Assembly (NCBI GenBank): GCA_944388075.1
Contig: CALXHI010000001.1
Span: forward strand, 1-64,000
Length of the DNA: 64,000 nucleotides
Direction of reading: 5' to 3'
DNA from: an uncultured Clostridia bacterium
GTDB lineage: Bacteria > Bacillota > Clostridia > Oscillospirales > Ruminococcaceae
Each line of letters opens with the position of its first letter. Positions within the stretch are counted from its first letter, which is position 1. The notes below the pieces were generated by a model. It made no database searches, was not told where the DNA came from, and saw nothing but the letters and a program-made list of their open reading frames with translations. A program made the translations under genes and the position numbers. Shown piece after piece: positions 7,168 through 15,219 of the stretch.

Positions 7168-8436
7168 TTATCGAGTCAAGCGTTCGATGCGGGAATTGGC
7201 GTCGGCGATGATTTCCTCCGGGCTTGCACCGATATGAAATACGCCGTTTTCATAGAGAATCTTGCCGGCGCACATCGTCAGAAGGATATTGTCCCGATTG
7301 CCGCTGTAAACAAGACTTTCGGGAATATGATGCGGCGGCTGTAGGTTGTATTGTATCAAATCTACCAGAATCAAATCCGCCTGCTTGCCGACCATGAGCG
7401 TGTCGCAATCGGTCAAGCCCATGGCATGCGCAGAGCCGACAGTTGCCGCTTCAAGCAGAACCGTTGCCGACAGTGCGGCAGCATCCCCGTATCTCAGCCG
7501 CTGCAACACCGTACCAAGATACATCTCTCGGAACATGTCAAGGGCATTGTTACTGGCTGCTCCATCCGTACCGACAGCCAGCGGAATTCCTTCTGCACGG
7601 AACGCTTTCAGCGGTGCAATGCCGCTTGCGAGCTTGGCATTCGATGCCGGGCAGGTCACGACCCACAATCCCCGGTCACGGAAAATGGCACGATCTGTTT
7701 CGTCGAGCCATACCCCATGGAAACCGCCGCCGCCATACTGCCAAATGCCGAGCGAATCGAGATACTGTGTTGGCGTAGCACCGTATCGTTCCACGCAGGC
7801 TTTATGTTCGGATTCGGTTTCGCTCAGGTGGAGATAAACCGGTTCTTTGTAGGCTTCGGCAAGCCGTGCAACCTCACGGTGCAGGGATTCGTCACTGGTA
7901 TATTCCGCATGAAACCCCAAGCGATAGCCGATTCTCGGGTGCATGGCATGGTAGGTGTCATATTGGGCTTGCAGTCTCTCTACATCCTTTGCCGTACCGC
8001 TGATACTGCCGCAGAGCACCGCACGCATGCCGCAGTCAATCGCCGCCTGCACGGTGCTTTGCGGAAAGAAATACATATCGAAAACGGCAGTCGTACCGCC
8101 GGCAAGATATTCGAGCATCGCAAGCCGGTCAAACGCATATACATCCTCGGCGGTCAAACGGTCTTCATAGGGGAATACCTTCTCGAACAGCCACTGCTGT
8201 AACGGAACGTCCTCCGCAAAGGAACGCAGAAACGTCATCGCCGAATGCGTGTGGGCATTCTTGAAGGATGGCATCAGCAGATTGCCCTGTACATCAATTT
8301 CCCGTTCAAATGCCGGCATGGTATCGGATGTATCGCCGAGATAGGCAATGCGGTCGTCCTGCGTCCAAAGCTCACCCTCAACAATATCACAGCCGTGTTC
8401 CATGGTCAGGATTCGGGCATTGTAAAAGCGGATCAT
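7168..8436 (-). CDS. mtaD: amidohydrolase, 5'-methylthioadenosine/S-adenosylhomocysteine deaminase family
   Basis: This 422-aa cytosolic TIM-barrel deaminase should convert MTA and/or S-adenosylhomocysteine to the inosyl forms. Metal ligands are visible as HTH (His62, His64), His203 in YLHLSETE, His240 and Asp291 in GTDGAASNN; Glu206 is the likely catalytic acid. The N-terminal beta-strand segment and the length fit the MtaD/TrzN-like group. It overlaps punA by 4 bp (ATGA) and ends an ahcY-punA-mtaD operon. The context favours S-adenosylhomocysteine as substrate, but guanine or other nucleoside deaminase activity cannot be excluded. Confidence 0.88.
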   Translation of the reverse strand: MIRFYNARILTMEHGCDIVEGELWTQDDRIAYLGDTSDTMPAFEREIDVQGNLLMPSFKNAHTHSAMTFLRSFAEDVPLQQWLFEKVFPYEDRLTAEDVYAFDRLAMLEYLAGGTTAVFDMYFFPQSTVQAAIDCGMRAVLCGSISGTAKDVERLQAQYDTYHAMHPRIGYRLGFHAEYTSDESLHREVARLAEAYKEPVYLHLSETESEHKACVERYGATPTQYLDSLGIWQYGGGGFHGVWLDETDRAIFRDRGLWVVTCPASNAKLASGIAPLKAFRAEGIPLAVGTDGAASNNALDMFREMYLGTVLQRLRYGDAAALSATVLLEAATVGSAHAMGLTDCDTLMVGKQADLILVDLIQYNLQPPHHIPESLVYSGNRDNILLTMCAGKILYENGVFHIGASPEEIIADANSRIERLTR

Positions 8437-9281
8437 GCGGTCACCCCACCTTCAAGCAGAGCGTAAATTTCGGTCAAAGCCAGCGTAATCAGTTTGCGGA
8501 ATTGGGGGGCGGCAGCATCTCCTGCCGCCTTGACCTCCGCATGGCAGAGCGGTGTCGGACTAATGCCGGCGGCAAGGTTGCTGATACAGGATACCCCACA
8601 GATCTCCATGCCGCAGTGCCGAGCCGCCATCGCTTCAATGGCGGTACTCATGCCGACCGCATCCGCACCAAGGGTACGGAACATACGAATCTCTGCCGGG
8701 GTTTCATAGGCAGGTCCGGCAGTCTGGAGGTAAACACCCTCTTTGAGCGGAATGTTTTCGTTGATGGCAATCTTGCGCAGTACCGCTTGCAAGCGTTTGC
8801 TGTAGACCTCGCTCATGTCGGGAAAACGAGTGCCGAGACTGTCGATGTTCGCACCCCGCAACGGCGATGGTACAAAATTCGAGATATGGTCGGTGATCAG
8901 CATGAATTCCCCGGCTTTCATACCATGCTGAATGCCGCCGGCGGCATTGGTCAGCACGAGTACCTTTGCACCCATGCGGTACAGCAGGCGGATCGGCAAG
9001 ATCGCATCTTCCGGTGCATAGCCTTCATACAGATGCACCCGTCCCTGCATGATGGCAACGGGTACGCCGTTTGCGTAGCCGAATACAAATCTGCCGTTGT
9101 GTCCGGCTACGGTCGAAACGGGGAACTGCGGAATCTCGGCATAGGGCAGTGTGGCGACAATATCAATGCTGTTCGCAAAATCGCCCAGTCCCGAACCGAG
9201 TACCACTGCGATTTCCGGTTGGAATTGTATTTTCACAGAAACCGCTTCATAACAAGCTTGGAGTTTTTCTTCCGGTGTCAT
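8433..9281 (-). CDS. punA: purine nucleoside phosphorylase
   Basis: This 282-aa enzyme belongs to the trimeric inosine/guanosine type of purine nucleoside phosphorylases and splits nucleosides with phosphate to base plus ribose-1-phosphate. LGSGLGD (about residues 35-41), AGHNGRF, LTNAAGGI, GPAYETPAEIR and ISNLAAG near the purine-binding Asn mark the active site. The family's usual GMSTVPE is GMSTAIE here. The start at 9281 has GAAAGGAG upstream. It lies 13 bp after ahcY and overlaps mtaD by 4 bp, so it probably consumes the inosine or adenosine released by AhcY. Confidence 0.93.
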   Translation of the reverse strand: MTPEEKLQACYEAVSVKIQFQPEIAVVLGSGLGDFANSIDIVATLPYAEIPQFPVSTVAGHNGRFVFGYANGVPVAIMQGRVHLYEGYAPEDAILPIRLLYRMGAKVLVLTNAAGGIQHGMKAGEFMLITDHISNFVPSPLRGANIDSLGTRFPDMSEVYSKRLQAVLRKIAINENIPLKEGVYLQTAGPAYETPAEIRMFRTLGADAVGMSTAIEAMAARHCGMEICGVSCISNLAAGISPTPLCHAEVKAAGDAAAPQFRKLITLALTEIYALLEGGVTA

Positions 9282-9294
9282 AGGGATTCTCCTT

Positions 9295-10533
9295 TCAATT
9301 TCCATAGAGATACTGCCGCTGTTCTTCGGTCAGGATATCAATTTCCACACCCATGCTGCCGAGCTTTCGACGGGCGATGGCTTCATCCACGGCGTGGGGA
9401 ACAGTGTGGAGCATACCGTCAAGCTTGTCCTGATGCTCGACCAGATATGCCGCACTCATCGCCTGAATGGCAAAGCTCATATCCATGATCTCGGCAGGGT
9501 GACCGTCGCCGGCGGCAAGATTGACCAAGCGCCCCTCCGCAAGTACATAAATCGTCTTGCCGTTCGGCAGCTCATAGCCCATGATATGATTGCGTGCCGG
9601 GAAGCTGCGCACGGCGATGTTCCGCAGACATTCCATATCGACCTCGACATCAAAGTGACCGGCATTGCAAAGAATTGCGCCCTCCTGCATTTGCAAAAAG
9701 CTGTTTTCGGTGATCACACGATTGCAGCCCGTGACCGTGACGAAAAAGTCGCCGATTTTGGCAGCATCCTCCATCTTCATGACGGTAAAGCCGTCCATGA
9801 TGGCTTCGATGGCTTTGATGGCATCGACCTCCGTGACAACAACCTTTGCGCCCAAACCCTTGGCACGCATTGCCGTACCCTTACCGCACCAGCCATAGCC
9901 GGCGACAACCACGGTCTTGCCCGCAACAATGAGGTTGGTGGTACGGTTGATACCGTCCCAGACGGATTGTCCCGTGCCGTAACGATTATCGAACAGATGC
10001 TTGCAGTCGGCATCATTCACAAGCATCATCGGGAATCGGAGCACACCGGCTTGATCCATCGCTTTCAGGCGCAGAATGCCGGTCGTTGTTTCCTCACAGC
10101 CGCCGATGACATTCGAGAGCAGCTCGGGATATTCGGTGTGAATGAGATGAACGAGGTCACCGCCGTCATCGATGATGAGATGGGGCTTTGCCTCGATGAC
10201 ACGGCGTGTGTGCGCTTCATATTCCTCCGGCGTCGTGCCATGCCACGCATAGACATTCAGACCGCCATGCACAAGAGCAGCAGCCACATCATCCTGCGTG
10301 GAAAGCGGGTTCGAACCGGTGATATACATCTCCGCACCGCCTGCCGCCATCACACGGCAGAGATAGGCGGTTTTCGCTTCGAGATGGATGGACAGTGCCA
10401 CACGCAGTCCGGCAAAGGGTTTGGTTTCGGTAAATTCGGCTTCGATGCTGCGGAGCAACGGCATATTGCCCTTGACCCATGCAATTTTCTGTTCGCCGCT
10501 TTCCCAAAGGTTGATATCACGAATTTCACTCAT
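9295..10533 (-). CDS. ahcY: adenosylhomocysteinase (or S-inosylhomocysteine hydrolase)
   Basis: This 412-aa NAD+-dependent enzyme removes the inhibitory product of SAM-dependent methylation, releasing homocysteine and a nucleoside. TGSNPLSTQDD, IDDGGD, GINRTTN and the Rossmann motif GYGWCGKG are present. Its length matches the short form without the roughly 40-residue insertion of eukaryotic and many proteobacterial enzymes. The first gene of its operon, it has AAAGGA before the ATG and a promoter at 10598-10626. Because it is co-transcribed with a SAH/MTA deaminase and a purine nucleoside phosphorylase, its real substrate may be S-inosylhomocysteine, as known for methanogen homologues. Confidence 0.93.
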   Translation of the reverse strand: MSEIRDINLWESGEQKIAWVKGNMPLLRSIEAEFTETKPFAGLRVALSIHLEAKTAYLCRVMAAGGAEMYITGSNPLSTQDDVAAALVHGGLNVYAWHGTTPEEYEAHTRRVIEAKPHLIIDDGGDLVHLIHTEYPELLSNVIGGCEETTTGILRLKAMDQAGVLRFPMMLVNDADCKHLFDNRYGTGQSVWDGINRTTNLIVAGKTVVVAGYGWCGKGTAMRAKGLGAKVVVTEVDAIKAIEAIMDGFTVMKMEDAAKIGDFFVTVTGCNRVITENSFLQMQEGAILCNAGHFDVEVDMECLRNIAVRSFPARNHIMGYELPNGKTIYVLAEGRLVNLAAGDGHPAEIMDMSFAIQAMSAAYLVEHQDKLDGMLHTVPHAVDEAIARRKLGSMGVEIDILTEEQRQYLYGN

Positions 10534-10574
10534 GGTCTGTACTTCCTTTCGAGTTCATAGATTGCAGATGATAT

Positions 10575-10590
10575 AGGGCGACACCGCACA
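10575..10590. repeat. solo end of the GGCAACACCGCAC repeat family in the ahcY leader
   Basis: AGGGCGACACCGCACA resembles the terminal repeat of the element at 61307-61478. It lies between the ahcY -10 and the start codon. No partner end is seen nearby. Confidence 0.4.
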
Positions 10591-10597
10591 TAGTATT

Positions 10598-10626
10598 ATT
10601 GTACCATAGACCGGGTAGAAATGCAA
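10598..10626 (-). promoter_or_regulatory. promoter of ahcY-punA-mtaD
   Basis: Minus strand TTGCAT (10621-10626), 17 bp, TACAAT (10598-10603) preceded by TGG. The leader is about 55 nt and does not contain a recognisable SAH riboswitch. Confidence 0.75.
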
Positions 10627-10661
10627 GTACCGAGGACGGATTCTTTGTATCTGCAAACAAT

Positions 10662-10694
10662 AAAACCGTCCGGCTGCCAAACCGAACGGTTTTT
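10662..10694 (-). terminator. terminator after mntP
   Basis: AAAACCGT/ACGGTTTT flank a 15-nt internal region containing GCCG. The minus-strand transcript of mntP runs into a T-rich tail. Confidence 0.8.
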
Positions 10695-10712
10695 GTAATA
10701 CGATATCGCAGG

Positions 10713-11300
10713 TTACGGAAACCACATATGCTCAATGAAAATTTTGCAGCCGATTCCAATCAGGATGATGCCGCCGAAAATCTGTGCCTTGTTGCCGAGC
10801 ATCGAGCCGAATTTCTGCCCCAATACACAGCCCAAAATGCTCAAAGCACAGGTGATCCCGGCAATCAAGGCGCAGGCTGTCCAAATCCGGAAATCCGGAA
10901 ATGCCGCAAAGCTCACACCCACCGCTAACGCATCAATGCTTGTTGCTACACCCTGCAGCAGCAAAAGCCGTATCGTCCATGCACTGCCGGATATCTCATC
11001 GGATTCATGCAGCGCCTCCCAAATCATCTTTGCACCGATGAACCCAAGCAGAATGAGCGCAATATAATGGTCAAATGCCGAGATGATATGCGAAAAAAAG
11101 GATGCCAGCCAATATCCGATCAACGGCATCAGCCCCTGCATCAAACCAAAACATATGCCATCGCTCAAGATCCAACAAGTCCGCTGCGGATGCTCCCGCA
11201 GATAACTCATGCCGTTGGACATCGACACTGCCGATGCGTCCATCGCCAGCCCGATGGCAAGCAAAAGCAATTCCGTGAATTGCAAATCATCGCCCCCCAT
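10713..11300 (-). CDS. mntP: manganese efflux pump MntP
   Basis: This 195-aa membrane protein has six hydrophobic segments in two repeated halves. Each half carries an acidic motif: GLAMDASAVSMSNG (about 18-31) and GVATSIDALAVGVSF near 118-132. That is the MntP/YebN (DUF204) fold, which exports Mn2+. It has its own promoter and terminator and is divergent from pduL. The promoter lies so close to the start that there is no room for the yybP-ykoY manganese riboswitch often found before mntP, so control must be elsewhere. Confidence 0.92.
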   Translation of the reverse strand: MGGDDLQFTELLLLAIGLAMDASAVSMSNGMSYLREHPQRTCWILSDGICFGLMQGLMPLIGYWLASFFSHIISAFDHYIALILLGFIGAKMIWEALHESDEISGSAWTIRLLLLQGVATSIDALAVGVSFAAFPDFRIWTACALIAGITCALSILGCVLGQKFGSMLGNKAQIFGGIILIGIGCKIFIEHMWFP

Positions 11301-11318
11301 AACAACAATACCCCGTTA

Positions 11319-11347
11319 TTATATCACATATTGTTCCGTTTGTAAAG
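11319..11347 (-). promoter_or_regulatory. promoter of mntP
   Basis: Minus strand TTTACA (11342-11347), 17 bp, TATAAT (11319-11324) preceded by TGA. The predicted transcript start is about 12 bp before the start codon, giving a very short leader. Confidence 0.75.
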
Positions 11348-11430
11348 CCCAAATTGCAAATATCCTGCCCTGCCCCGCAGTCTTATTTGTCGATTTTCGG
11401 AAATACTCATCATTTTTCACGAATCACTAC

Positions 11431-11459
11431 TTGACGAAACAGGATTTTTGTAGTATACT
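11431..11459 (+). promoter_or_regulatory. promoter of pduL
   Basis: TTGACG (11431-11436), 17-bp spacer, TATACT (11454-11459). The start codon is 60 bp downstream with GGAGG at 11507-11511. Confidence 0.75.
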
Positions 11460-11519
11460 ATAGAAGGTTTGCAATGCAAGTGTGTTGCCCTATTTTGAAC
11501 ATATTTGGAGGAAATCAAA

Positions 11520-12095
11520 ATGAATTTCATCGTTGAAACCTCTGCCCGCCACGTTCATGTGACCGCAGAAACTCTGGAAGTACTCTTTGGCAAGGGCGCA
11601 ACCCTTACCCATAAAAAGGATCTCTCCCAGCCCGGTCAGTTCGCCTGCGAAGAACGCGTCAGCGTTGTCGGCCCGAAGAATACCCTGAAAAATGTCTCCA
11701 TCCTCGGTCCTGTTCGCTCTGCCGATCAGGTCGAGCTTTCCGCTACCGATGCCCGTTCCATCGGTATTGCTGCTCCCATCCGGGAATCCGGTGATGTTGC
11801 CGGTACGCCCGGCTGCAAGCTGATCGGTCCGTGCGGTGAGGTCGACATAAAGGAGGGTGTCATCGTTGCCAAGCGGCATATCCACATGACGCCCGAAGAT
11901 GCCGCTCAGTTCGGCGTACAGGATAAGCAGATCGTCTGGGTCAAGCTCGTTACCGACGGCAGATCTGCGGTACTCGGCGATGTTGTTGTCCGTGTGTCCG
12001 ACAAGTTCAAGCTCGCCATGCACATCGATACCGATGAGTCCAATGCCGTTTGCAGCGGACGGGAGCAGACCGGCGTGATCGTCACCATCGGCTAA
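11520..12095 (+). CDS. pduL: phosphate propanoyltransferase/phosphotransacetylase PduL
   Basis: This 191-aa enzyme interconverts acyl-CoA and acyl-phosphate, probably acetyl-CoA and acetyl-phosphate in this fermenter. It shows the two PduL zinc-binding motifs, SARHVHVT with His11 and His13, and RHIHMTPED with His120 and His122. It has no N-terminal encapsulation peptide and no microcompartment genes nearby, so it is likely a free cytosolic phosphotransacetylase; no ackA is adjacent. GGAGG lies 8 bp upstream of the ATG. The stop codon TAA (12093-12095) sits on the left edge of a perfect inverted-repeat element, which also works as its terminator. Confidence 0.93.
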   Translation: MNFIVETSARHVHVTAETLEVLFGKGATLTHKKDLSQPGQFACEERVSVVGPKNTLKNVSILGPVRSADQVELSATDARSIGIAAPIRESGDVAGTPGCKLIGPCGEVDIKEGVIVAKRHIHMTPEDAAQFGVQDKQIVWVKLVTDGRSAVLGDVVVRVSDKFKLAMHIDTDESNAVCSGREQTGVIVTIG

Positions 12096-12143
12096 GGCGA
12101 CACCGTACAAAGCCGTCAGGCGGTCTTTGTGCGGTGTTGCCCT
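12095..12143. repeat. short inverted-repeat (MITE-like) hairpin at the pduL stop codon
   Basis: AGGCGACACCGTACAAAG and CTTTGTGCGGTGTTGCCCT form a stem of about 20 bp around CCG-TCAGG-CGG. Its right half, from AAAGCCGTC to GTTGCC, is nearly identical to the right end of the 172-bp element at 61307-61478. This is probably an internally deleted copy of the same family. It likely serves as a transcription terminator for pduL. Confidence 0.7.
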
Positions 12144-12163
12144 AATCTTTCCGATTCGCACAC

Positions 12164-12235
12164 AAAGGCTCTGCTGATTTCTCTGCGATGCAGATGCGTT
12201 CATCCTTCGCCCGAGAGTTCATGCAGAGCCTTTTT
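12164..12235 (+). promoter_or_regulatory. foldback upstream of pncB
   Basis: AGGCTCTGC (12166-12174) pairs with GCAGAGCCT (12223-12231), followed by TTTTTG. The intervening 48 nt contain a further short GCAGA/TCTGC pairing. It could be a terminator or a regulatory leader; I see no known riboswitch consensus, and no clear promoter precedes pncB. Confidence 0.45.
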
Positions 12236-12268
12236 GTAGGCAATACCTTGTTTGGAGTGTGATACCTT

Positions 12269-13741
12269 ATGAATCAACCGCTTTCCATCTCGAAACGCAA
12301 TCTCACCATGTTGGTCGATTTCTACGAATTGACCATGGCGAACGGCTTCTTCCAAAACGGTCTGGGCGATGTCCTGACCTGCTTTGATCTGTTCTTCCGC
12401 AAAGTCCCCGATCAGGGCGGCTATGCCATCATGGCAGGTCTGGAACAAGCCATCGACTATATCAAGCAGCTGCGCTTTACCCCCGAGGATATTGACTATC
12501 TGCGTGGTCGCAAGCTATTCTCCGAGGAATTTCTCAACTATCTGGCAGAATTTCGCTTTTCCTGCGATGTCTGGGCAATCCCGGAGGGTACGCCCATTTT
12601 CCCCAATGAGCCGCTGATTACCGTGCGTGGTCCTGCCATTCAGGCGCAATTCGTCGAAACCATGCTGCTGCTCTCCATCAACCACCAGAGCCTGATCGCT
12701 ACGAAAGCCAGCCGCATTGTGCGTGCCGCCGAGGGCAGACCGGTCATGGAGTTCGGCTCTCGCCGTGCGCAGGGTACGGACGGTGCCCTCTACGGTGCGA
12801 GAGCGTCCTATATCGCCGGCTGTGTCGGAACTGCCTGCACGATGTCCGAGCGGGATTTCGGTGTACCGGCTCTCGGTACAATGGCTCACAGCTGGGTGCA
12901 GATGTTCCCGCATGAACTCGATGCCTTCCGTGCATATGCCGCCATCTATCCGGAAAACTGCACGCTGCTGGTCGATACGTTCAATGTCCTGAAATCCGGT
13001 GTGCCAAACGCCATCACCGTGTTCCGAGAACTCGAGGCGGCAGGCCATGCACAGGAATCGTTCGGCATTCGCATTGACAGCGGCGATATTGCCTATCTCT
13101 CCAAAAAGGCACGCATTCTCCTCGACAAGGCTGGGCTTCCCAAAGTGAAGATCGTCGCTTCCAATTCGCTGGACGAATATCTCATTCGTGATTTGCTCGT
13201 ACAGGGCGCACAGATCGACAGCTTCGGTGTCGGCGAACGGCTCGTCACCTCTCGCTCCGAACCCGTATTCGGCGGCGTTTACAAGCTCGCTGCGGCAGGT
13301 ACGCCCGATGCGCCCAATACGCTGATCCCCAAAATCAAGCTCTCCGAAAATGTCTCCAAAATTACAAATCCCGCCTTCAAAAAGCCTTGGCGGCTCTTTG
13401 ACCGAGATACCGGCATGGCAATCGCCGATGTCATTACCCTCGCAGAGGAAACCATTGACGATACGCAGCCCTATGTCATCTTCGACCCGGAATTCACCTA
13501 CAAGCGTAAAACGCTGACCAATTTCATTGCCCGTCCGCTGCAAGTGCCGATTTTCGAGCAGGGTGTCTGTGTCTATGAACAGCCGACCCTCCCCCAAATC
13601 CGTGCCTACTGCACGAAGCAGCTCGATACGATTTGGGATGAGGTCAAGCGATTCGAGAATCCCCATGCCTACTATGTTGACCTGTCCGAGCCGCTCTGGA
13701 AACTCAAGCGGGAGCTGCTCGACCGTTATTTTGCGGACTGA
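12269..13741 (+). CDS. pncB: nicotinate phosphoribosyltransferase
   Basis: This 490-aa cytosolic enzyme joins nicotinate and PRPP (with ATP) to nicotinate mononucleotide, the salvage entry to NAD. Recognisable segments are LVDFYELTMANGFF (16-29), EFGSRRAQGTDGA, and GTMAHSWVQMF near the active-site His region, then DTFNVLKSG and IRIDSGDIAYLSKKAR. The length fits bacterial PncB of the long type. The ATG at 12269 has GGAG about 12 bp upstream. It starts a run of seven same-strand genes with gaps of 13-36 bp that ends in iorAB-paaK-ACT; co-transcription is likely but the promoter is not clear. Confidence 0.93.
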   Translation: MNQPLSISKRNLTMLVDFYELTMANGFFQNGLGDVLTCFDLFFRKVPDQGGYAIMAGLEQAIDYIKQLRFTPEDIDYLRGRKLFSEEFLNYLAEFRFSCDVWAIPEGTPIFPNEPLITVRGPAIQAQFVETMLLLSINHQSLIATKASRIVRAAEGRPVMEFGSRRAQGTDGALYGARASYIAGCVGTACTMSERDFGVPALGTMAHSWVQMFPHELDAFRAYAAIYPENCTLLVDTFNVLKSGVPNAITVFRELEAAGHAQESFGIRIDSGDIAYLSKKARILLDKAGLPKVKIVASNSLDEYLIRDLLVQGAQIDSFGVGERLVTSRSEPVFGGVYKLAAAGTPDAPNTLIPKIKLSENVSKITNPAFKKPWRLFDRDTGMAIADVITLAEETIDDTQPYVIFDPEFTYKRKTLTNFIARPLQVPIFEQGVCVYEQPTLPQIRAYCTKQLDTIWDEVKRFENPHAYYVDLSEPLWKLKRELLDRYFAD

Positions 13742-13776
13742 TGTCTGCCACCATATCATGAAAGGAACTGCTTGCT

Positions 13777-15219
13777 ATGAATCAACAGCTCTATCGTATT
13801 CACATGGGCGCCGCCGTTTGCGGTGCCGACCTGACCGACGGCAGTGAACGAGGCGAATATGTCTCGCAGGACTATATTCTCCGCAAGCTCGGCCGTCCCC
13901 ATCGCAGCGTCAATTTGATGTACTGCTACTATCCGCTCGACGAGGGCTTCCCCGTTCGGGCAAGCCTTGCACATGCCGGTGCCGATGTTTCGTTTCAGTG
14001 GGATTACCCCTATGACGACTACTTCCCCTATACCGGCGGTCTGAACGGTGACCGAAACAGCGAGGTGTTCCGGCAGATGCAGGATATCCGTTCCCATGGA
14101 CAGGATCTCACCCTGACGCTGACCGTAGACCCCCATGTCACCGATGAGCACCTGATCGCCATTGCCGAGGATCTGAAACCCTATGGCAGAGTGCTGCTCC
14201 GTCTCAATCACGAGGCGACCGGCAACTGGTTCTCGTTCAACAAGCGCTGCACCTATCAGGAAGTCGCCGATTTCTTCGTCCGCGCAAGCGAAGTCATTCG
14301 GGCACATGCCCCCAATGTCCAGACCATCATCTGCATTGGCGGTATCGAAGACCTCAATGCGACTGAAATCGTCAAGGAAAAGGAATTCGCACAGACCATT
14401 CCGGCTGCCGATATCTGGTCGGTGGACAAGTATATGGCTCTGCACTGGGGCTGGCCGTATGATGTCGCCGAAAAAGGCGGCAATTCCCACAGCCGCGGCA
14501 GCTATGTCGAAACCTATGAGATGACCCATCGCTCCTTCCTGCGCTTCACCGAGCTGAACGGCGGTGTCAAAAAGCCCATGGTCATGAGTGAATTCAACGC
14601 CGATGGCGATGTCACCGGTCCGTATGAACAATGCGATATGGTCGATGGCTTCTTCCGTCTGGTCAAGGCGGAGAAAGAGCCTTGGCTGACTGCCATCAAC
14701 TTCTACCAGTTCCGTGACCGCGGCCGTCTGGGACTCGAAATCGAAGACCCCAATCACCCCGGTGTCGGCATCGAGCAGCCCATCATGAAGCGCTATAAGA
14801 AATGGATTCACGAAGAGCCGTTCCTGCCCAAAATCACACCGTGCGGTGAAGCGACATTGCCTGCAACCCTCCGCTGGGGCGGTGCAGAAGATGCCGAAGG
14901 CTTGGCTCTGAAGCTGCATTTCGAGGGCAATCCGCATTTCTGTGAGCTGCAATTCGAGGACGACGGCAACTATATGCTCGAACTCAATGGTATGTGGTTC
15001 TATAAAGCACCGAATACCAAATTCGTTGACCTGATGTCGGCATTCTTTGAAAAGCCCTTGACCGATGCTGCCGATTTGGAGTTGCGGATTTTCGCACCGC
15101 CTGCATCGGGCAAGAATGACCTTGAGCTGCCCGATGGCTTGCAAAATGCCTATGCCGTCATCGAGAAGCTGCCTACCATCCGCATTGCCTATGCTCCGGT
15201 CGAGCCGTCCCGTGATTGA
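13777..15219 (+). CDS. glycoside hydrolase-like TIM-barrel protein, family unresolved
   Basis: This 480-aa protein looks like a retaining glycosidase. RLNHEATGNWF (about residues 142-152) has the Asn-His-Glu shape of a clan-A acid/base loop, and VMSEFNADGD near 269-278 could hold the nucleophile Glu. The rest of the barrel resembles GH26/GH39-type proteins, but I cannot assign a family. The C-terminal 100 residues form a separate beta-rich region. There is no signal peptide, so it acts in the cytosol, which is unusual for a polysaccharide-type glycosidase. AAAGGA lies upstream, and it is 35 bp after pncB and overlaps the HAD gene. Confidence 0.55.
   Translation: MNQQLYRIHMGAAVCGADLTDGSERGEYVSQDYILRKLGRPHRSVNLMYCYYPLDEGFPVRASLAHAGADVSFQWDYPYDDYFPYTGGLNGDRNSEVFRQMQDIRSHGQDLTLTLTVDPHVTDEHLIAIAEDLKPYGRVLLRLNHEATGNWFSFNKRCTYQEVADFFVRASEVIRAHAPNVQTIICIGGIEDLNATEIVKEKEFAQTIPAADIWSVDKYMALHWGWPYDVAEKGGNSHSRGSYVETYEMTHRSFLRFTELNGGVKKPMVMSEFNADGDVTGPYEQCDMVDGFFRLVKAEKEPWLTAINFYQFRDRGRLGLEIEDPNHPGVGIEQPIMKRYKKWIHEEPFLPKITPCGEATLPATLRWGGAEDAEGLALKLHFEGNPHFCELQFEDDGNYMLELNGMWFYKAPNTKFVDLMSAFFEKPLTDAADLELRIFAPPASGKNDLELPDGLQNAYAVIEKLPTIRIAYAPVEPSRD

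Noticed and set aside
10534..10597. SAH riboswitch before ahcY
   Set aside because: The predicted leader is about 55 nt and lacks the conserved riboswitch core; it contains a repeat end instead.
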